In this document: positions 39,480-49,300 of the stretch, in pieces
Layout of the letters: each line of letters begins with the position of its first letter
Numbering within the stretch: the first letter of the stretch is position 1
Assembly (NCBI RefSeq): GCF_022867805.1
Contig: NZ_JALIFO010000014.1
Coordinates: 124,001-188,000 of the forward strand
Direction: 5' to 3'
DNA length: 64,000 bases
DNA from: Cuneatibacter sp. NSJ-177
Lineage (GTDB): Bacteria > Bacillota > Clostridia > Lachnospirales > Lachnospiraceae
Position numbers and translations under genes: made by a program
Notes under the pieces: generated by a model
Told to the model about the DNA's origin: nothing
The model's input: only the letters and a program-made list of their open reading frames with translations
Databases searched by the model: none

Positions 39480-41745
39480 CGTGTCCTCCCTCAATCGCAT
39501 CCAAAATAACCGCCGGAGTCAGCGGCATCCGGTAAAGCCTCGTCCCCAAGGCCTGGTTTACCGCAGCCACCAGGGCAGGGGCCACCGGCACGAGAACCAC
39601 CTCGCCGATGGATTTCGCTCCAAAAGGTCCCTCATGATCCGGCTCTTCCAAAAACAGCACATCATAATCCGGCATATCGCAGGCGTTAGTCACCTCATAA
39701 TTTTTCAGGTTCGAAACCAGCACTTCGCCGGTTTTCGGATCCAGCTTAATTTCCTCGGAAAGGGCGATCCCGATTCCCTGCTGAATCCCGCTTCCCACTT
39801 GCCCCCGGCACAGATCCGGGTTGATGGCGCGTCCAATATCATGAACGGAGAGGCAGTGCTCCACTTTCACACTCCCGGTGAACGTGTCCACCGACACTTC
39901 CGCAAAATGAGCGCAGGCCACGCCTGGGTTTTCCACGGAATTATGGGTGTAAGCCGTATAAATGTCCTCCCCCAGCGTCCCCAGTGCATAATCTGAAATC
40001 TCACGCAGAGAAACGCTTCGCTCCGGTTCCGGTTCGGGATAGAACCGGCCGTCCTGATAACGAAGAACACTGGCGCTGCATTGAAGCTGATAAGCCGCCA
40101 CGTGCTTTGCCTTTTCCTTCAGCTTCTCACAGCATTTCTTCACCGCATTTCCCAAAACATAGGTGGTCCGGCTTCCATAGCATCCATAATCGTACATGCA
40201 GTGTTCCGTATCCGCCTCTGCAAGCTGGATCTGTTCCAAATCCAGTTCCATCACTTCCGCCGCAATTTTTTTCATCGCCATCACCGTGCCGCATCCGTGG
40301 TCATGGATTGCGATATGAAGCGTCAGGCTGCCGTCCTCCTGGAGGCGCGCCGTGGCCGTGGCCACATCGGCAATGTATGGATAAAAAGAACTGGTGTGGC
40401 TTCCCATGGCTACGCCGACCCCATACCGGTACCGTCCCTGAGCCTTATTTTTCTCCAGGCAGGCTTGCTTTCTCTCCTCCCACCGGAACCGCTCCCGGCC
40501 GGCAGTCAGCACATCTCTCAGACGGGCGTTGCCGATGGTCACCCCGTGCATCCCATCCTGCTCATAGGGGTTCAGGACATTTTTCAGGCGGAATTCCACC
40601 GGGTCCCATCCCCGGTCCGCGCAGACCTGGTTCCAATGAGTCTCCAGCAGCGCGGCTTCCTCCGAGGACCCCCAGCTCCGGAAGCTCCCGTTGACCGCAG
40701 TGTTGGTGCAGATACTTTTTCCGCCATAGGTAATATTGGGAATCCGGTAAACCTTTCCCAGCTTTCCTCCGATGGTCCGGAGATAAGAAGGGGAGATGGT
40801 CTGATAAGCGCCTGCGTCCAGCATGACGGACACCCGTACCCCCTCAATTTTTCCGTCCGGATGGATCTTGCTCTCGATCACTCCTTCCAGGTTGTGTTTC
40901 AGCATCGTATGGATGATCTGTTCCTCCCTGGTGTACACCAGGCGGACATCCGCCTTTAAATCACAGGCGGCCCAGGCCGTCAAAGGTTCCACAAGGGTTT
41001 CCTGCTTGCACCCAAAAGAACCGCCCATGGCGGTCTTGATCACATGGATTTTCGAGTAGGGCAGTCCCAGAAAATCCCCCAGCGTAGAGCGGATTCCGAA
41101 CACCGTCTGACAGCCGGTCCACACCGTTAGTTTCCCGCTGCTTTTGTCCCACAGAGCCCGGCAGGAATGGGTCTCCATGGACAAATGTGTCATCCGGCCC
41201 AGGGCCACCTGTGTTTTTTGGCAGTATTCAGCCTGACAGTTCTCAAAATCACCCCATCCTGCTTCGGGGGCCTCATAGACATTCCCCTCTTCATGGATTT
41301 TTTCCGCGCCCTCTCTGGAAGCCTCCTCCATGGTCAGCATCGCCGGAATTTCCCGGTAGCTGACCCGGATTCTCCGGCAGGCCTCCGCCGCAATCTCCTC
41401 GGACTCCGCCACAACCGCGGCCACCCGCTCTCCGTAGAACCGCACATGACGGTCAAAGAGCCGTTCCTGGTTGGGAGCCTCCTCGTAGGACGCCACCCGG
41501 CCCCGGTCATATTTCCGATCCGGCGTATTTCCCCAGTAGTATACGGCCCGCACTCCCGGAAGAGCCAGGGCCTCCTCAATATCAATCTCGTCGATCCATC
41601 CGTGGGCAATCGTGGAAAGCTTTAAACGAATCACAAGCATTCCCGGCGCAGTCATATCGCTGCAGTAGGTTATGGCTCCGGTCGCTTTCCCGTAAGCCTG
41701 ATCATTTGACAGCGATGCACCGACAAATTTCAACTCTTCCCGCAT
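39469..41745 (-). CDS. Molybdenum hydroxylase large subunit (XdhA-like)
   Basis: A 758-residue molybdopterin-cytosine/pyranopterin hydroxylase of the xanthine oxidase family. The active-site Glu is Glu715 in GAKSIGE near the C-terminus. Molybdopterin-contact segments are MGGSFGCKQE and GSHTSSFYPYIADV; the Gln-type loop is GQVGSGIQQGIG. In true xanthine dehydrogenases the substrate Arg lies in an R-G-x-G-P-Q motif. Here the equivalent region reads NGSFRSWGSSEEA, so xanthine is not certain. Candidates are purines, nicotinate or another heterocycle; a histidine-route product cannot be excluded given the hut neighbours. No cofactor insertion genes (xdhC, mocA) are nearby. Confidence 0.9.
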   Translation of the reverse strand: MREELKFVGASLSNDQAYGKATGAITYCSDMTAPGMLVIRLKLSTIAHGWIDEIDIEEALALPGVRAVYYWGNTPDRKYDRGRVASYEEAPNQERLFDRHVRFYGERVAAVVAESEEIAAEACRRIRVSYREIPAMLTMEEASREGAEKIHEEGNVYEAPEAGWGDFENCQAEYCQKTQVALGRMTHLSMETHSCRALWDKSSGKLTVWTGCQTVFGIRSTLGDFLGLPYSKIHVIKTAMGGSFGCKQETLVEPLTAWAACDLKADVRLVYTREEQIIHTMLKHNLEGVIESKIHPDGKIEGVRVSVMLDAGAYQTISPSYLRTIGGKLGKVYRIPNITYGGKSICTNTAVNGSFRSWGSSEEAALLETHWNQVCADRGWDPVEFRLKNVLNPYEQDGMHGVTIGNARLRDVLTAGRERFRWEERKQACLEKNKAQGRYRYGVGVAMGSHTSSFYPYIADVATATARLQEDGSLTLHIAIHDHGCGTVMAMKKIAAEVMELDLEQIQLAEADTEHCMYDYGCYGSRTTYVLGNAVKKCCEKLKEKAKHVAAYQLQCSASVLRYQDGRFYPEPEPERSVSLREISDYALGTLGEDIYTAYTHNSVENPGVACAHFAEVSVDTFTGSVKVEHCLSVHDIGRAINPDLCRGQVGSGIQQGIGIALSEEIKLDPKTGEVLVSNLKNYEVTNACDMPDYDVLFLEEPDHEGPFGAKSIGEVVLVPVAPALVAAVNQALGTRLYRMPLTPAVILDAIEGGHDEN

Positions 41746-41970
41746 TCTTTCCTTTCTTCCTTTCCGTCACCGTTTCCTTCTGTTCCTCGTTCTTAATTAT
41801 ATAGCAATTTCCATGCCAGCAGGCTCCCGCCAAATTCTGCGCTGCGTGGTCAAATTTCTTTCATTAATCGCAAATAAATTAGGCATGAAGCCAAGTAATT
41901 TTGCATATGGCCTGATTTTTCACCATTCGGTCACAGGATATCCGGCCGAAACAAAGAGTCCGGCAAAAAA
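41746..41970. other. Gap between molybdenum hydroxylase and hutI
   Basis: A 225-base stretch with a TATAAT on the minus strand near 41794-41799, which could start the hydroxylase transcript, but without a fitting -35. I see no tandem TTGAC pair like those in front of hutU and ftcD and no other structure. Confidence 0.4.
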
Positions 41971-41973
41971 TCG

Positions 41974-42018
41974 CAAAAAGCCCGCAGTATGTGTAATCCT
42001 CATCATACCACAGGCTTT
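41974..42018 (-). terminator. Terminator of hutU-hutI
   Basis: AAAGCCCGCAGTATG (41977-41991) and CATACCACAGGCTTT (42004-42018) pair with G-U wobbles. On the minus strand TTTTTGCGATTTTTTG follows. It separates the hut unit from the hydroxylase unit. Confidence 0.75.
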
Positions 42019-42070
42019 TATCTCATCCTAGTGCCAATATGGATTTAGAAAAACTTTCCTCTCCCGCACT

Positions 42071-43309
42071 TTAGCAGAGTACGCCCTTCTTCGCCACCTT
42101 CCGGACCAGATTGTTTCCAAACCGGTAGAAGATGAAATCCAGATTCGGCGCATCCCAGATCACCAGATCTCCCTGTTTGCCCACTTCCAGGCTTCCGATC
42201 CGGTCCGCCCGGCCGATGGCAGCGGCAGCGTTCAAGGTAGCAGCCGTCAGGACCTCCTCCGGCGTCATCCGATACTTATAGCAGGCCAGATTCATCGCCA
42301 TGGGTAAAGACAGGTTCGGACAGGATCCGGGGTTAAAATCCGTGGCCACTGCCACCGGAACGTTTGCCGCCATCATATCCCTGGCCCTGGCAAAGGTCTT
42401 GTCCAGATAAAACGACGTGGCCGGAAGCAAAACCGCCACCGTGCCGCCTTCGGCCATGGAAGCGATCCCTTCATCCGGAGTGCAGATCAAATGCTCCGCC
42501 GAGACGGCATGGAGCTGGCCCGCCAGCTGGGATCCGCCGATCGGATCAATCTCGTCGGCATGAACCTTGGCCGGAAGACCGTGGCGGATGCCCGCCTCCA
42601 AAATCTGCCTCGTCTCTTCGGCGGTAAACACGCCGGTCTCACAGAACACATCGCAGAATTCCGCCAGTTTTTCCTCCGCAACCTTCGGAATCATTTCCTC
42701 ACAGACCAGGCGCACATACTCCTCCCGGTTTTCTTTGTACTCCTCCGGAAGCGCGTGGGCGCCCAAAAACGTCGCCGCAAGCTCCACCGGCTGGATCTCG
42801 CCGCATTTTTGGATTACCCGGAGCTGTTTGAGCTCCGTCTCCAAATTGAGCCCGTAACCACTCTTTGCTTCACAGGTCGTTGTGCCAAGGGCAAGCATCA
42901 TGGAAAGAGCTTTGCAGGATTTCTCCACCAGCTCTTCAAAGGACGCTTCCCGCGTCATCCGCACAGTGGACAGGATCCCTCCCCCCTGCGCGAGAATATC
43001 CAGATAGGGCACGCCCCGCAGTTTCAGCGCCAGCTCATGTTCCCGCCAGCCACCGAACACCAAATGGGTGTGGGCGTCCACCAGGCCCGGCGTCACCAGG
43101 CCGCCTTCTGCATCCACAACCTGTTCCGCATCCCGCAGCCCGGCAGGTACTGTTCCGGTTCCTACCTCCACGATATTCCCGTCCTCTCCGACGGCGACAT
43201 AGGCGTTTTTACTGACTGTGATTTCTCCCTGCTCCGCCCCCCGGCAGGCCGATTGGCCCGTGGGGGTGGCAAGCATTCCAATATTTTCAATCAATAAGCG
43301 AACTGCCAT
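42071..43309 (-). CDS. hutI: Imidazolonepropionase
   Basis: Hydrolyses 4-imidazolone-5-propionate to N-formimino-L-glutamate, the third step of histidine use. The 412-residue amidohydrolase has DAHTHLVFGGWREHELALK near residue 75 (metal His pair) and GGGILSTVRMTREAS, TCEAKSGYGLNLE, KVHADEIDPIGG and the late Asp in VATDFNPGSCP, the normal HutI set. GGAGG precedes the ATG. It follows hutU by ten bases and is the last gene of the pair. Confidence 0.97.
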   Translation of the reverse strand: MAVRLLIENIGMLATPTGQSACRGAEQGEITVSKNAYVAVGEDGNIVEVGTGTVPAGLRDAEQVVDAEGGLVTPGLVDAHTHLVFGGWREHELALKLRGVPYLDILAQGGGILSTVRMTREASFEELVEKSCKALSMMLALGTTTCEAKSGYGLNLETELKQLRVIQKCGEIQPVELAATFLGAHALPEEYKENREEYVRLVCEEMIPKVAEEKLAEFCDVFCETGVFTAEETRQILEAGIRHGLPAKVHADEIDPIGGSQLAGQLHAVSAEHLICTPDEGIASMAEGGTVAVLLPATSFYLDKTFARARDMMAANVPVAVATDFNPGSCPNLSLPMAMNLACYKYRMTPEEVLTAATLNAAAAIGRADRIGSLEVGKQGDLVIWDAPNLDFIFYRFGNNLVRKVAKKGVLC

Positions 43310-43319
43310 TCATTTCCTC

Positions 43320-45329
43320 CTATTCCGATTTCAGCACTGCCTTCACCAGCTCGCGGTCTGCGATGAAAGGCTCTGTGATGTGATCGGATTCCCGGTAAAG
43401 CTCGTTGTATTCTTTCACGGTGGAAACCGCGTTCTCATTTCTGGCCCAGGCTCTGCGGGAAACGCCTACCATGGTATCCCAAGGCATTGCCATGGAAAGG
43501 ATCGTATCCACCCGCTCGCTGCCGTCCAGCACCATACCGAAGCCGCCGTTGATGGCTTTGCCGATGCCGACGCCGCCGCCGTTGTGGAGAGCCACCAGGC
43601 TCATGCCGCGGGCACAGTTGCCGGCGAAGCACTGGGTCGCCATATCCGCCATGATGTTGGATCCGTCCTTGATATTGGAAGTCTCACGGAACGGCGAATC
43701 TGTTCCGCCGGTGTCGTGGTGATCCCGTCCCAGCATGACCGGCCCGATCTCCCCATTTCTCACCATCTCATTAAATTTCAACGCAATCTTCATGCGGCCC
43801 AGAGCATCTTGATAGAGAATCCGGCACTGGGTTCCCACCACCAGTTTATTCTTCTTCGCGTCTCTCACCCAGACATAGTTGTCGCGGTCCTGATACCGGC
43901 GGTTCGGGTCAATACACTCCATCGCCGCCCGGTCCGTGGCGTCCAGATCCTCGGGCTTGCCGGACAGGCAGCACCAGCGGAACGGTCCATAGCCATAGTC
44001 AAAGAGCTGTGGTCCTAAAATATCTTCCACGTAGGACGGGAAGACAAAGCCGTCGGTCTCATCCACGCCGTTCTTGCAGATCGAAGGAACACCCGCATCA
44101 TAGACAGCCTTCAGGAAGCTGTTGCCATAGTCAAAGAAATAGGTTCCGCGGTCATGCAGCGTGCAGATCAGCTCATAGTGATGGCGCAGCGTTTTGTCCA
44201 CCAGCTCCCGGAAATGCTCCGGATCCTCTGCCAGCATCTGGGTTCTCTCCTCAAAGGTCAGGCCCTGCGGGCAATAACCGCCGTCGTAAGGAACGTGACA
44301 GGAAGTCTGATCGGACAGCAGATCTACTCTCGCATTTTTCTCAATCAGGAATTCCAGCAAATCCACCACATTGCCGTGGTAGGCAATGGCGCAGGCCTCT
44401 CCTGCCGCCTGTTTCTCCTGAGCCCAGGCGTAAGCCTCCTCCAGATCCGCGGTATAGCGGCTGACCCAGCCCTGCTCGTAGCGGGTCATCAGCCGGGAGA
44501 AGTCAACCTCAGCGATGATGGAGACCGCTCCGGCAATCTCAGCAGCTTTGCCCTGCGCTCCGCTCATGCCGCCAAGGCCGGCGGATACGAAGAGGCGTCC
44601 CGCCAGATCCTTATCCTTCGGAATGCCAAGCATCAGACGTCCTGCATTCAAAAGGGTGTTAAAGGTGCCATGCACAATACCCTGCGGCCCAATGTACATC
44701 CAGCCGCCCGCCGTCATCTGGCCGTAGTTGGCTACGCCCATGGCTGCCGCCCGGTTGAAGCTGGCCTGGTTGTCAAACTGGCCGACCATCAGGCCGTTGG
44801 AGATGATAACGCGGGGGGAAGTTTTCTGAGAGCGGAACAGTCCCAGAGGATGACCGGACATTACCACGAGAGTCTGCTCGTCGGTCAATTCCTCCAGATA
44901 TTTCTTGATCAGGCGGTACTGCATCCAGTTCTGGCAGACCTGACCGGTCTCCCCGTAGGTAGTCAGCTCATAGGGATACAGGGCTACATCGAAATCCAGG
45001 TTGTTGTCAATCATGACCTGGAAAGCTTTTCCTTCGGTGCATTTCCCCTTGTATTCGTCAATGGGTTTTCCTTTAATCGCACCCTGGGGACGGAAGCGGT
45101 AGCCGTAGACGCGGCCTCTCTCTTCCAGTTCTTTGGCAAATTCTTTTGCCATCTGCTCATGATACTGTTCCGGAATATACCGGAGAGCGTTCATAATGGC
45201 CGTCTCTCTGTCGGACTGGCTCATGTGAGATTCTCTCTTAGGCGCGCGCCGGACTCCCTCCACAAAGCTGGGATACTCCGGAAGCTCATCCAGCTGAAAG
45301 ATTTGAGCGTTCAGATTCGTCTTATTCAT
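43320..45329 (-). CDS. hutU: Urocanate hydratase
   Basis: Converts urocanate to imidazolonepropionate using tightly bound NAD as electrophile. The 669-residue protein is longer than the roughly 555-residue E. coli-type HutU and fits the longer Firmicute form. Core signatures include SGHPLGLFRSQKTSPRVIIS, GGWMYIGPQGIVHGTFNT, SAGLGGMSGAQGKAAEIAG, and late GRDHHDTGGTDSPFRET with GGGVGIGKAINGGFG. It is the first gene after the tandem-repeat promoter and is followed by hutI. Confidence 0.96.
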   Translation of the reverse strand: MNKTNLNAQIFQLDELPEYPSFVEGVRRAPKRESHMSQSDRETAIMNALRYIPEQYHEQMAKEFAKELEERGRVYGYRFRPQGAIKGKPIDEYKGKCTEGKAFQVMIDNNLDFDVALYPYELTTYGETGQVCQNWMQYRLIKKYLEELTDEQTLVVMSGHPLGLFRSQKTSPRVIISNGLMVGQFDNQASFNRAAAMGVANYGQMTAGGWMYIGPQGIVHGTFNTLLNAGRLMLGIPKDKDLAGRLFVSAGLGGMSGAQGKAAEIAGAVSIIAEVDFSRLMTRYEQGWVSRYTADLEEAYAWAQEKQAAGEACAIAYHGNVVDLLEFLIEKNARVDLLSDQTSCHVPYDGGYCPQGLTFEERTQMLAEDPEHFRELVDKTLRHHYELICTLHDRGTYFFDYGNSFLKAVYDAGVPSICKNGVDETDGFVFPSYVEDILGPQLFDYGYGPFRWCCLSGKPEDLDATDRAAMECIDPNRRYQDRDNYVWVRDAKKNKLVVGTQCRILYQDALGRMKIALKFNEMVRNGEIGPVMLGRDHHDTGGTDSPFRETSNIKDGSNIMADMATQCFAGNCARGMSLVALHNGGGVGIGKAINGGFGMVLDGSERVDTILSMAMPWDTMVGVSRRAWARNENAVSTVKEYNELYRESDHITEPFIADRELVKAVLKSE

Positions 45330-45388
45330 TCCATCTCCATCCTTTCCTATGGTCTCCCAGATATTCCTGCGAGAATAATTTTTTCTTT

Positions 45389-45421
45389 ATTATACTCCAT
45401 CCACCGTCAAAAGACTGTCAA
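45389..45421 (-). promoter_or_regulatory. SARP-like promoter box of hutU-hutI
   Basis: On the minus strand TTGACAGTCTTTTGACG, ten bases, TATAAT. Two TTGAC elements stand 11 bp apart; the -10 is 10 bases after the second. No -35 is at normal distance. The spacing is identical to the ftcD box in all 33 positions. Confidence 0.7.
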
Positions 45422-45476
45422 AACCCAGCCCCTCCCGCTTTCATTTCCAAAAACATATTGATTTCCGGCGTCACTC

Positions 45477-48347
45477 TTATTTATGTCCGTGCTTGTCCTG
45501 CTCATCCAGCTTTTCTTTCAACTGCCCGATCAGCCGCAGAGTTTCCGGCGTCCGGATCTGCTCCGCCAGCCCGTCCGCTTTGGCGAGATGCTCTTTCGCC
45601 TCTTCCCACTTCCCTTCCTTTAGGCGCAGCAGGCACAGGCAGGCTTCGGCCCGGTCCCACCCCCATCGGTAATCATTATATCGAAAGCACTCGACGGCCC
45701 GCAAGAGACAGGTCCCCGCCTCCGAAAGCTCCTCCATCGCCAAAAGCGCCTGGCCCAGATTCAGATAGAGCTGGCCGACCCCGTTGACCGGATAACCATC
45801 CCCGCTTCCTTCCAGAGCCTTCCGGTAAAACACACAGGCTTCAGTAAATAAGCCCTGCTGCCGGTATATTTCTCCCATGTAATTATAACAGGCTACCCTG
45901 CCCATCCGATACAGATCCTGGCTCCCGCTCAACCCCTCATAGTAGTCAAGGATCCTCCTCAGGCGGATCTCCGCCTCCCGGTACTCGCCCTTGCAGCTCA
46001 GGTACAAAGCTTCCAGGCGGTCGAAAACCACTTTTTCAGAGGCCAGCCCATAGGTTTTCAGAGCTTCCCGCCCTTGTTTTAGATACTCCTCCATGACCTC
46101 CAGATCCTGGACCTGGATTCCATAGAATATCATCTGCTTACAGCCGCCTGCCAGATATTCCCCGTCTTCCAGCTCCCCGGCGAGGCGGATGCTGGTCTGG
46201 ACCGCCATGGTCCCTTCCCGGTAATCCCCCACCGCAATGTCATACCGGCCCAGAATATAGTAGCTTTCCATCTTCAAGGCCTTGCTCTCCCGCGACGAGT
46301 CCTCCCAGCGGATCACCTCCCTGGCCAGGCTGGTCATCGCCTGTTCCCCGTCCCTTTCCCTCAGGCGGCTGGACCCGCTGAAAAGTTCCTCGTGAAGAAC
46401 CGGGTAATTCTCATTTCGGAAGGTATAGAACTCTTTGAGATACAGCAGTTTATACTGATAAAATTTACTTTTGTTTCCGCCGCGCTCATAGTGATAGACC
46501 ATTAAAGGAAGAAAGCGGAGGCTCTTTTCTTTCTCATAGTCCTTTTCATAAAACATTCCGATCTGCATGTGCCAATGCCGCTTCTTCCCCTCCGACTGGC
46601 GGCCATAGACGTATTCCCAGTACATCCGGTGCCGGAAACTGTAATAAACCTCCCCGCCGGTCACATTTTCCCAGATCAGATGCTTTTTCTCCAGTTCCTC
46701 CAACAGCTCCAACAGCGTCAAACGCGGCCATGGAAGCAGGATCTCCAACTCCTCCACGTTGCCTCTGTCGATAAAAATCGACATGGCGTCCAAAATCTGA
46801 TTTTCTTCCTTGGACAGCCGGGCCAGCCGGCTGCCAATGACGCCGGCCGTTTTTTTCGGAATATCCAGGGTGAACCCTTTTTCCCGCATTTCTCCGGCCA
46901 GCTCCATCAAAAACAGGGCGTTTCCGTCGGTCTCCCGGTAGATTTCCTCCACCTGTTCCGCGCTTCCTCCGATTTCCGGCAAAAGCTTTTCCAGAATCTC
47001 CCCGGTCTCCTCCCTGGTAAAATTCCGCAGCTCCATCCGCTCCAGCAAATCTTTCCGCAAAAGGAGCTCCATGGACTCGGCGAACCCGTTCTCCTCACAG
47101 GGGCGAAGCCCTGCAATCAGCAGCACCGACTGCCCACCGTATGTCAGGAGCAGTCTCTGCAAGAGCTGAACGCTCATGGCATCCATCCATTGAATGTCAT
47201 CCAAAAAGAGCAAAATCTTCCGCTTCTTAGAGATCCTCCCCACCAGCTCCAGCAAAGTCCGTTCCACCATCTGGCAGCTGACTGGGACACCCTCCCCGGA
47301 AAGTTCGCTTCCTCCCCGCATAAAATTCCGGAAAATTTCCGCTTCCTCCGGGCGCAGATCCATTTTTTCCTGGGAGGCCAGATCCTCCATCTGTGAAAAA
47401 ATATCCTGCCACGGCTTTAAATAGAATCCCCGCTCCGTCTCATAGCAGGCGGCGGACCAAATCAGCACGCGATGAGAGGCAAACATACGGCGCACTTTTT
47501 CCATCAGCGCAGTTTTTCCCACGCCCACATCCCCCTCTACCACCAGAGACAGCGCCCTATCCCCTCGGATCAGAGCGCTGATCCGGTTGTGAATCCGGTA
47601 CACTTCCTGGGAGCGGCCGAAGAAATATTCTTCCCTCTGGATAGATCCTCCCATCAGATTTTCCTTTACCTGGAAGATCCGCTGCATCTGTTCCTGGACG
47701 TCCTCCCCCGGTTCCATATCCAGGTCTTCTTTCAGGCGCTTCCTCAAATCATAGTAGAGCTTGATCGCCATGCTGTACTTTCCCTGTTCCGCAAAAATGC
47801 CCATGGCCTGCTGGTAGAACGCCTCATTATAAGGGTCCTGCCGGAGCAGAATCGAAGTATAGGCATCCATCTTGGACTCATCCCCGGCGGCGGCCGCGAG
47901 ATCCAGGCGGCGTCTTACTTCTTCCAGGTAGCAGTTCCGGTAATATTCCCTGGTCTCCTGGGCCCACTCCTCAAATTCATAGCAGTTTTTCACATAAAAA
48001 TGATCCAAAAAACCGCCCTTATAGTGTTCTAAAATATCCTCCGGATGATCCAGATCCACGAAGCAGGGAACTTCGGGATTGAGGCGGACCGACGACTGCC
48101 CGGATAAAAGCAAAAAATCCTCCCCCACCTTTTTCTTAATCTGATAGAGGGCTTCCCGCAGGCTCTTCCGGCCGGAGGCCTCGCTCCCGTCCGCCCAGAG
48201 GAGATGAATCAATTCCTCTCTGGTAGCGCTTTTTTTCACGCACAGATAATAAAAAAGACCTGCCGCCTTTTTATAAGGAAATAAAATCTCCTCGCCCTTT
48301 TTTTCTACCGTTGGGGATTGCAGAAGGCGAATGTTCATCTGCTCCAT
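45477..48347 (-). CDS. BTAD-AAA-TPR transcriptional regulator (AfsR/SARP-like)
   Basis: A 956-residue signal-transduction ATPase. Residues 1-95 form a winged-helix OmpR-like DNA-binding domain (LIHLLWADGSEASGRKSLRE) and 100-225 the bacterial transcriptional-activation domain BTAD (FYQQAMGIFAEQGKYSMAIK). A STAND/AAA NTPase follows, with Walker A GDVGVGKTAL at 272-281 and Walker B LLFLDDIQWMD near 380. TPR-like repeats run from about 600 to the end. No C-terminal LuxR helix-turn-helix is present. It lies between hutD and hutU on the same strand; the tandem TTGAC promoters of hutU and ftcD have the arrangement recognised by SARP proteins, so it is the likely activator of the hut genes. Confidence 0.88.
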   Translation of the reverse strand: MEQMNIRLLQSPTVEKKGEEILFPYKKAAGLFYYLCVKKSATREELIHLLWADGSEASGRKSLREALYQIKKKVGEDFLLLSGQSSVRLNPEVPCFVDLDHPEDILEHYKGGFLDHFYVKNCYEFEEWAQETREYYRNCYLEEVRRRLDLAAAAGDESKMDAYTSILLRQDPYNEAFYQQAMGIFAEQGKYSMAIKLYYDLRKRLKEDLDMEPGEDVQEQMQRIFQVKENLMGGSIQREEYFFGRSQEVYRIHNRISALIRGDRALSLVVEGDVGVGKTALMEKVRRMFASHRVLIWSAACYETERGFYLKPWQDIFSQMEDLASQEKMDLRPEEAEIFRNFMRGGSELSGEGVPVSCQMVERTLLELVGRISKKRKILLFLDDIQWMDAMSVQLLQRLLLTYGGQSVLLIAGLRPCEENGFAESMELLLRKDLLERMELRNFTREETGEILEKLLPEIGGSAEQVEEIYRETDGNALFLMELAGEMREKGFTLDIPKKTAGVIGSRLARLSKEENQILDAMSIFIDRGNVEELEILLPWPRLTLLELLEELEKKHLIWENVTGGEVYYSFRHRMYWEYVYGRQSEGKKRHWHMQIGMFYEKDYEKEKSLRFLPLMVYHYERGGNKSKFYQYKLLYLKEFYTFRNENYPVLHEELFSGSSRLRERDGEQAMTSLAREVIRWEDSSRESKALKMESYYILGRYDIAVGDYREGTMAVQTSIRLAGELEDGEYLAGGCKQMIFYGIQVQDLEVMEEYLKQGREALKTYGLASEKVVFDRLEALYLSCKGEYREAEIRLRRILDYYEGLSGSQDLYRMGRVACYNYMGEIYRQQGLFTEACVFYRKALEGSGDGYPVNGVGQLYLNLGQALLAMEELSEAGTCLLRAVECFRYNDYRWGWDRAEACLCLLRLKEGKWEEAKEHLAKADGLAEQIRTPETLRLIGQLKEKLDEQDKHGHK

Positions 48348-48525
48348 AAGGCATCCTCCTCTCTCACTGGAATATTCGGATCATTTCTATCTGATTAATA
48401 TCTTAAGCTACCGGAGACGATTTTTCAAGCTGGGAATTTCCTGTTTGAACAAGAAGGGATCCAGCACAGGGCTCCCAACCGCCGGTTCCTTCGTTTTTTA
48501 GCAGCGATCGCAGAAATCGGGAATT

Positions 48526-48576
48526 CAAAAAGGGCCGCTGCGGGCAAGGATCCACGATCCCTCTCCCAGCGGCCCT
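48526..48576 (-). terminator. Terminator after hutD
   Basis: AGGGCCGCTG (48531-48540) pairs with CAGCGGCCCT (48567-48576). On the minus strand TTTTTGAATTC follows. It separates hutD from the regulator gene; the remaining 180 bases upstream of the regulator show no TTGAC pair. Confidence 0.8.
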
Positions 48577-48647
48577 GAGGTTGACGGCAGCCACAACACA
48601 AACGGGCACATGCTGCGCATACGTCCCGATGATCCGCGCTGAAACTG

Positions 48648-49262
48648 CTATTTTTGAAAAATCTCAGCGATCACAACAACCGCTTCCTTCTCCTCCGAAG
48701 GATTATCCAAACGCCAGGAAAGTTCTTCCTCCCCGGCTTTCCGATCAATCTGGAGTCCTTCTCCAGCTTCCAGGGATTGATCCGGGCAGCCCGGATGGCA
48801 TACCGTCAGGCAGCCCTGGAAACAGTAGACAAAATAAGTAGAACGAACCGAACTCTCTCGATAACAGCCGCTCCAGCGCTCTCCCTGAGCCAGTATCTTA
48901 GCCTGGAGCGAACCCTCGCAGATCCCCTTCCGCAGCATCAGGTTAAAATCCACAACCTTCCCGCGGCTAAGCGTGTGGGAAGCGCCGTCAAACCGGTGGG
49001 GCTCCCGCTCCTTGAGAGAGATCATCTCACCCCCGTCATGGGACAGAGTTAACGTTCCGCGCAAAATCATCAAAATTCGCTGATAATCCGGAAGCGGCGT
49101 GAACTCGCTTTCCGGAAGCTCCACGGTGGCGGAGCTGAGCCGCCAGAAAAAACTTCTCTCCCCATAGTTTGCGCCCGGAGGTTCGATGGAAAGCTGCGTG
49201 GTGGTTCCACCGCTCCAACGGCTGATCACCTGCCGCCCGGCGTCAATTTTTTGCATTTGCAT
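48648..49262 (-). CDS. hutD: HutD-family protein
   Basis: A 204-residue cupin-like protein of the HutD/Ves family, conserved with histidine-utilization genes and proposed to limit pathway flux by binding a pathway ligand. Typical segments are RWSGGTTTQLSIEPPGANYG, FFWRLSSATVELPESEFTPL, PDYQRILMILRGTLTLSHDG and KVVDFNLMLRKG. Start preceded by GGAGG. It lies after the cyclodeaminase in the ftcD direction. Confidence 0.9.
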   Translation of the reverse strand: MQMQKIDAGRQVISRWSGGTTTQLSIEPPGANYGERSFFWRLSSATVELPESEFTPLPDYQRILMILRGTLTLSHDGGEMISLKEREPHRFDGASHTLSRGKVVDFNLMLRKGICEGSLQAKILAQGERWSGCYRESSVRSTYFVYCFQGCLTVCHPGCPDQSLEAGEGLQIDRKAGEEELSWRLDNPSEEKEAVVVIAEIFQK

Positions 49263-49300
49263 GGCAGTGTCCTCCGCTTACCGATCTTCCCCGTCCGAAA

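Noticed and set aside
39469-41745. Selenium-dependent hydroxylase
   Set aside because: No in-frame TGA interrupts the reading frame and no selenium genes are nearby.
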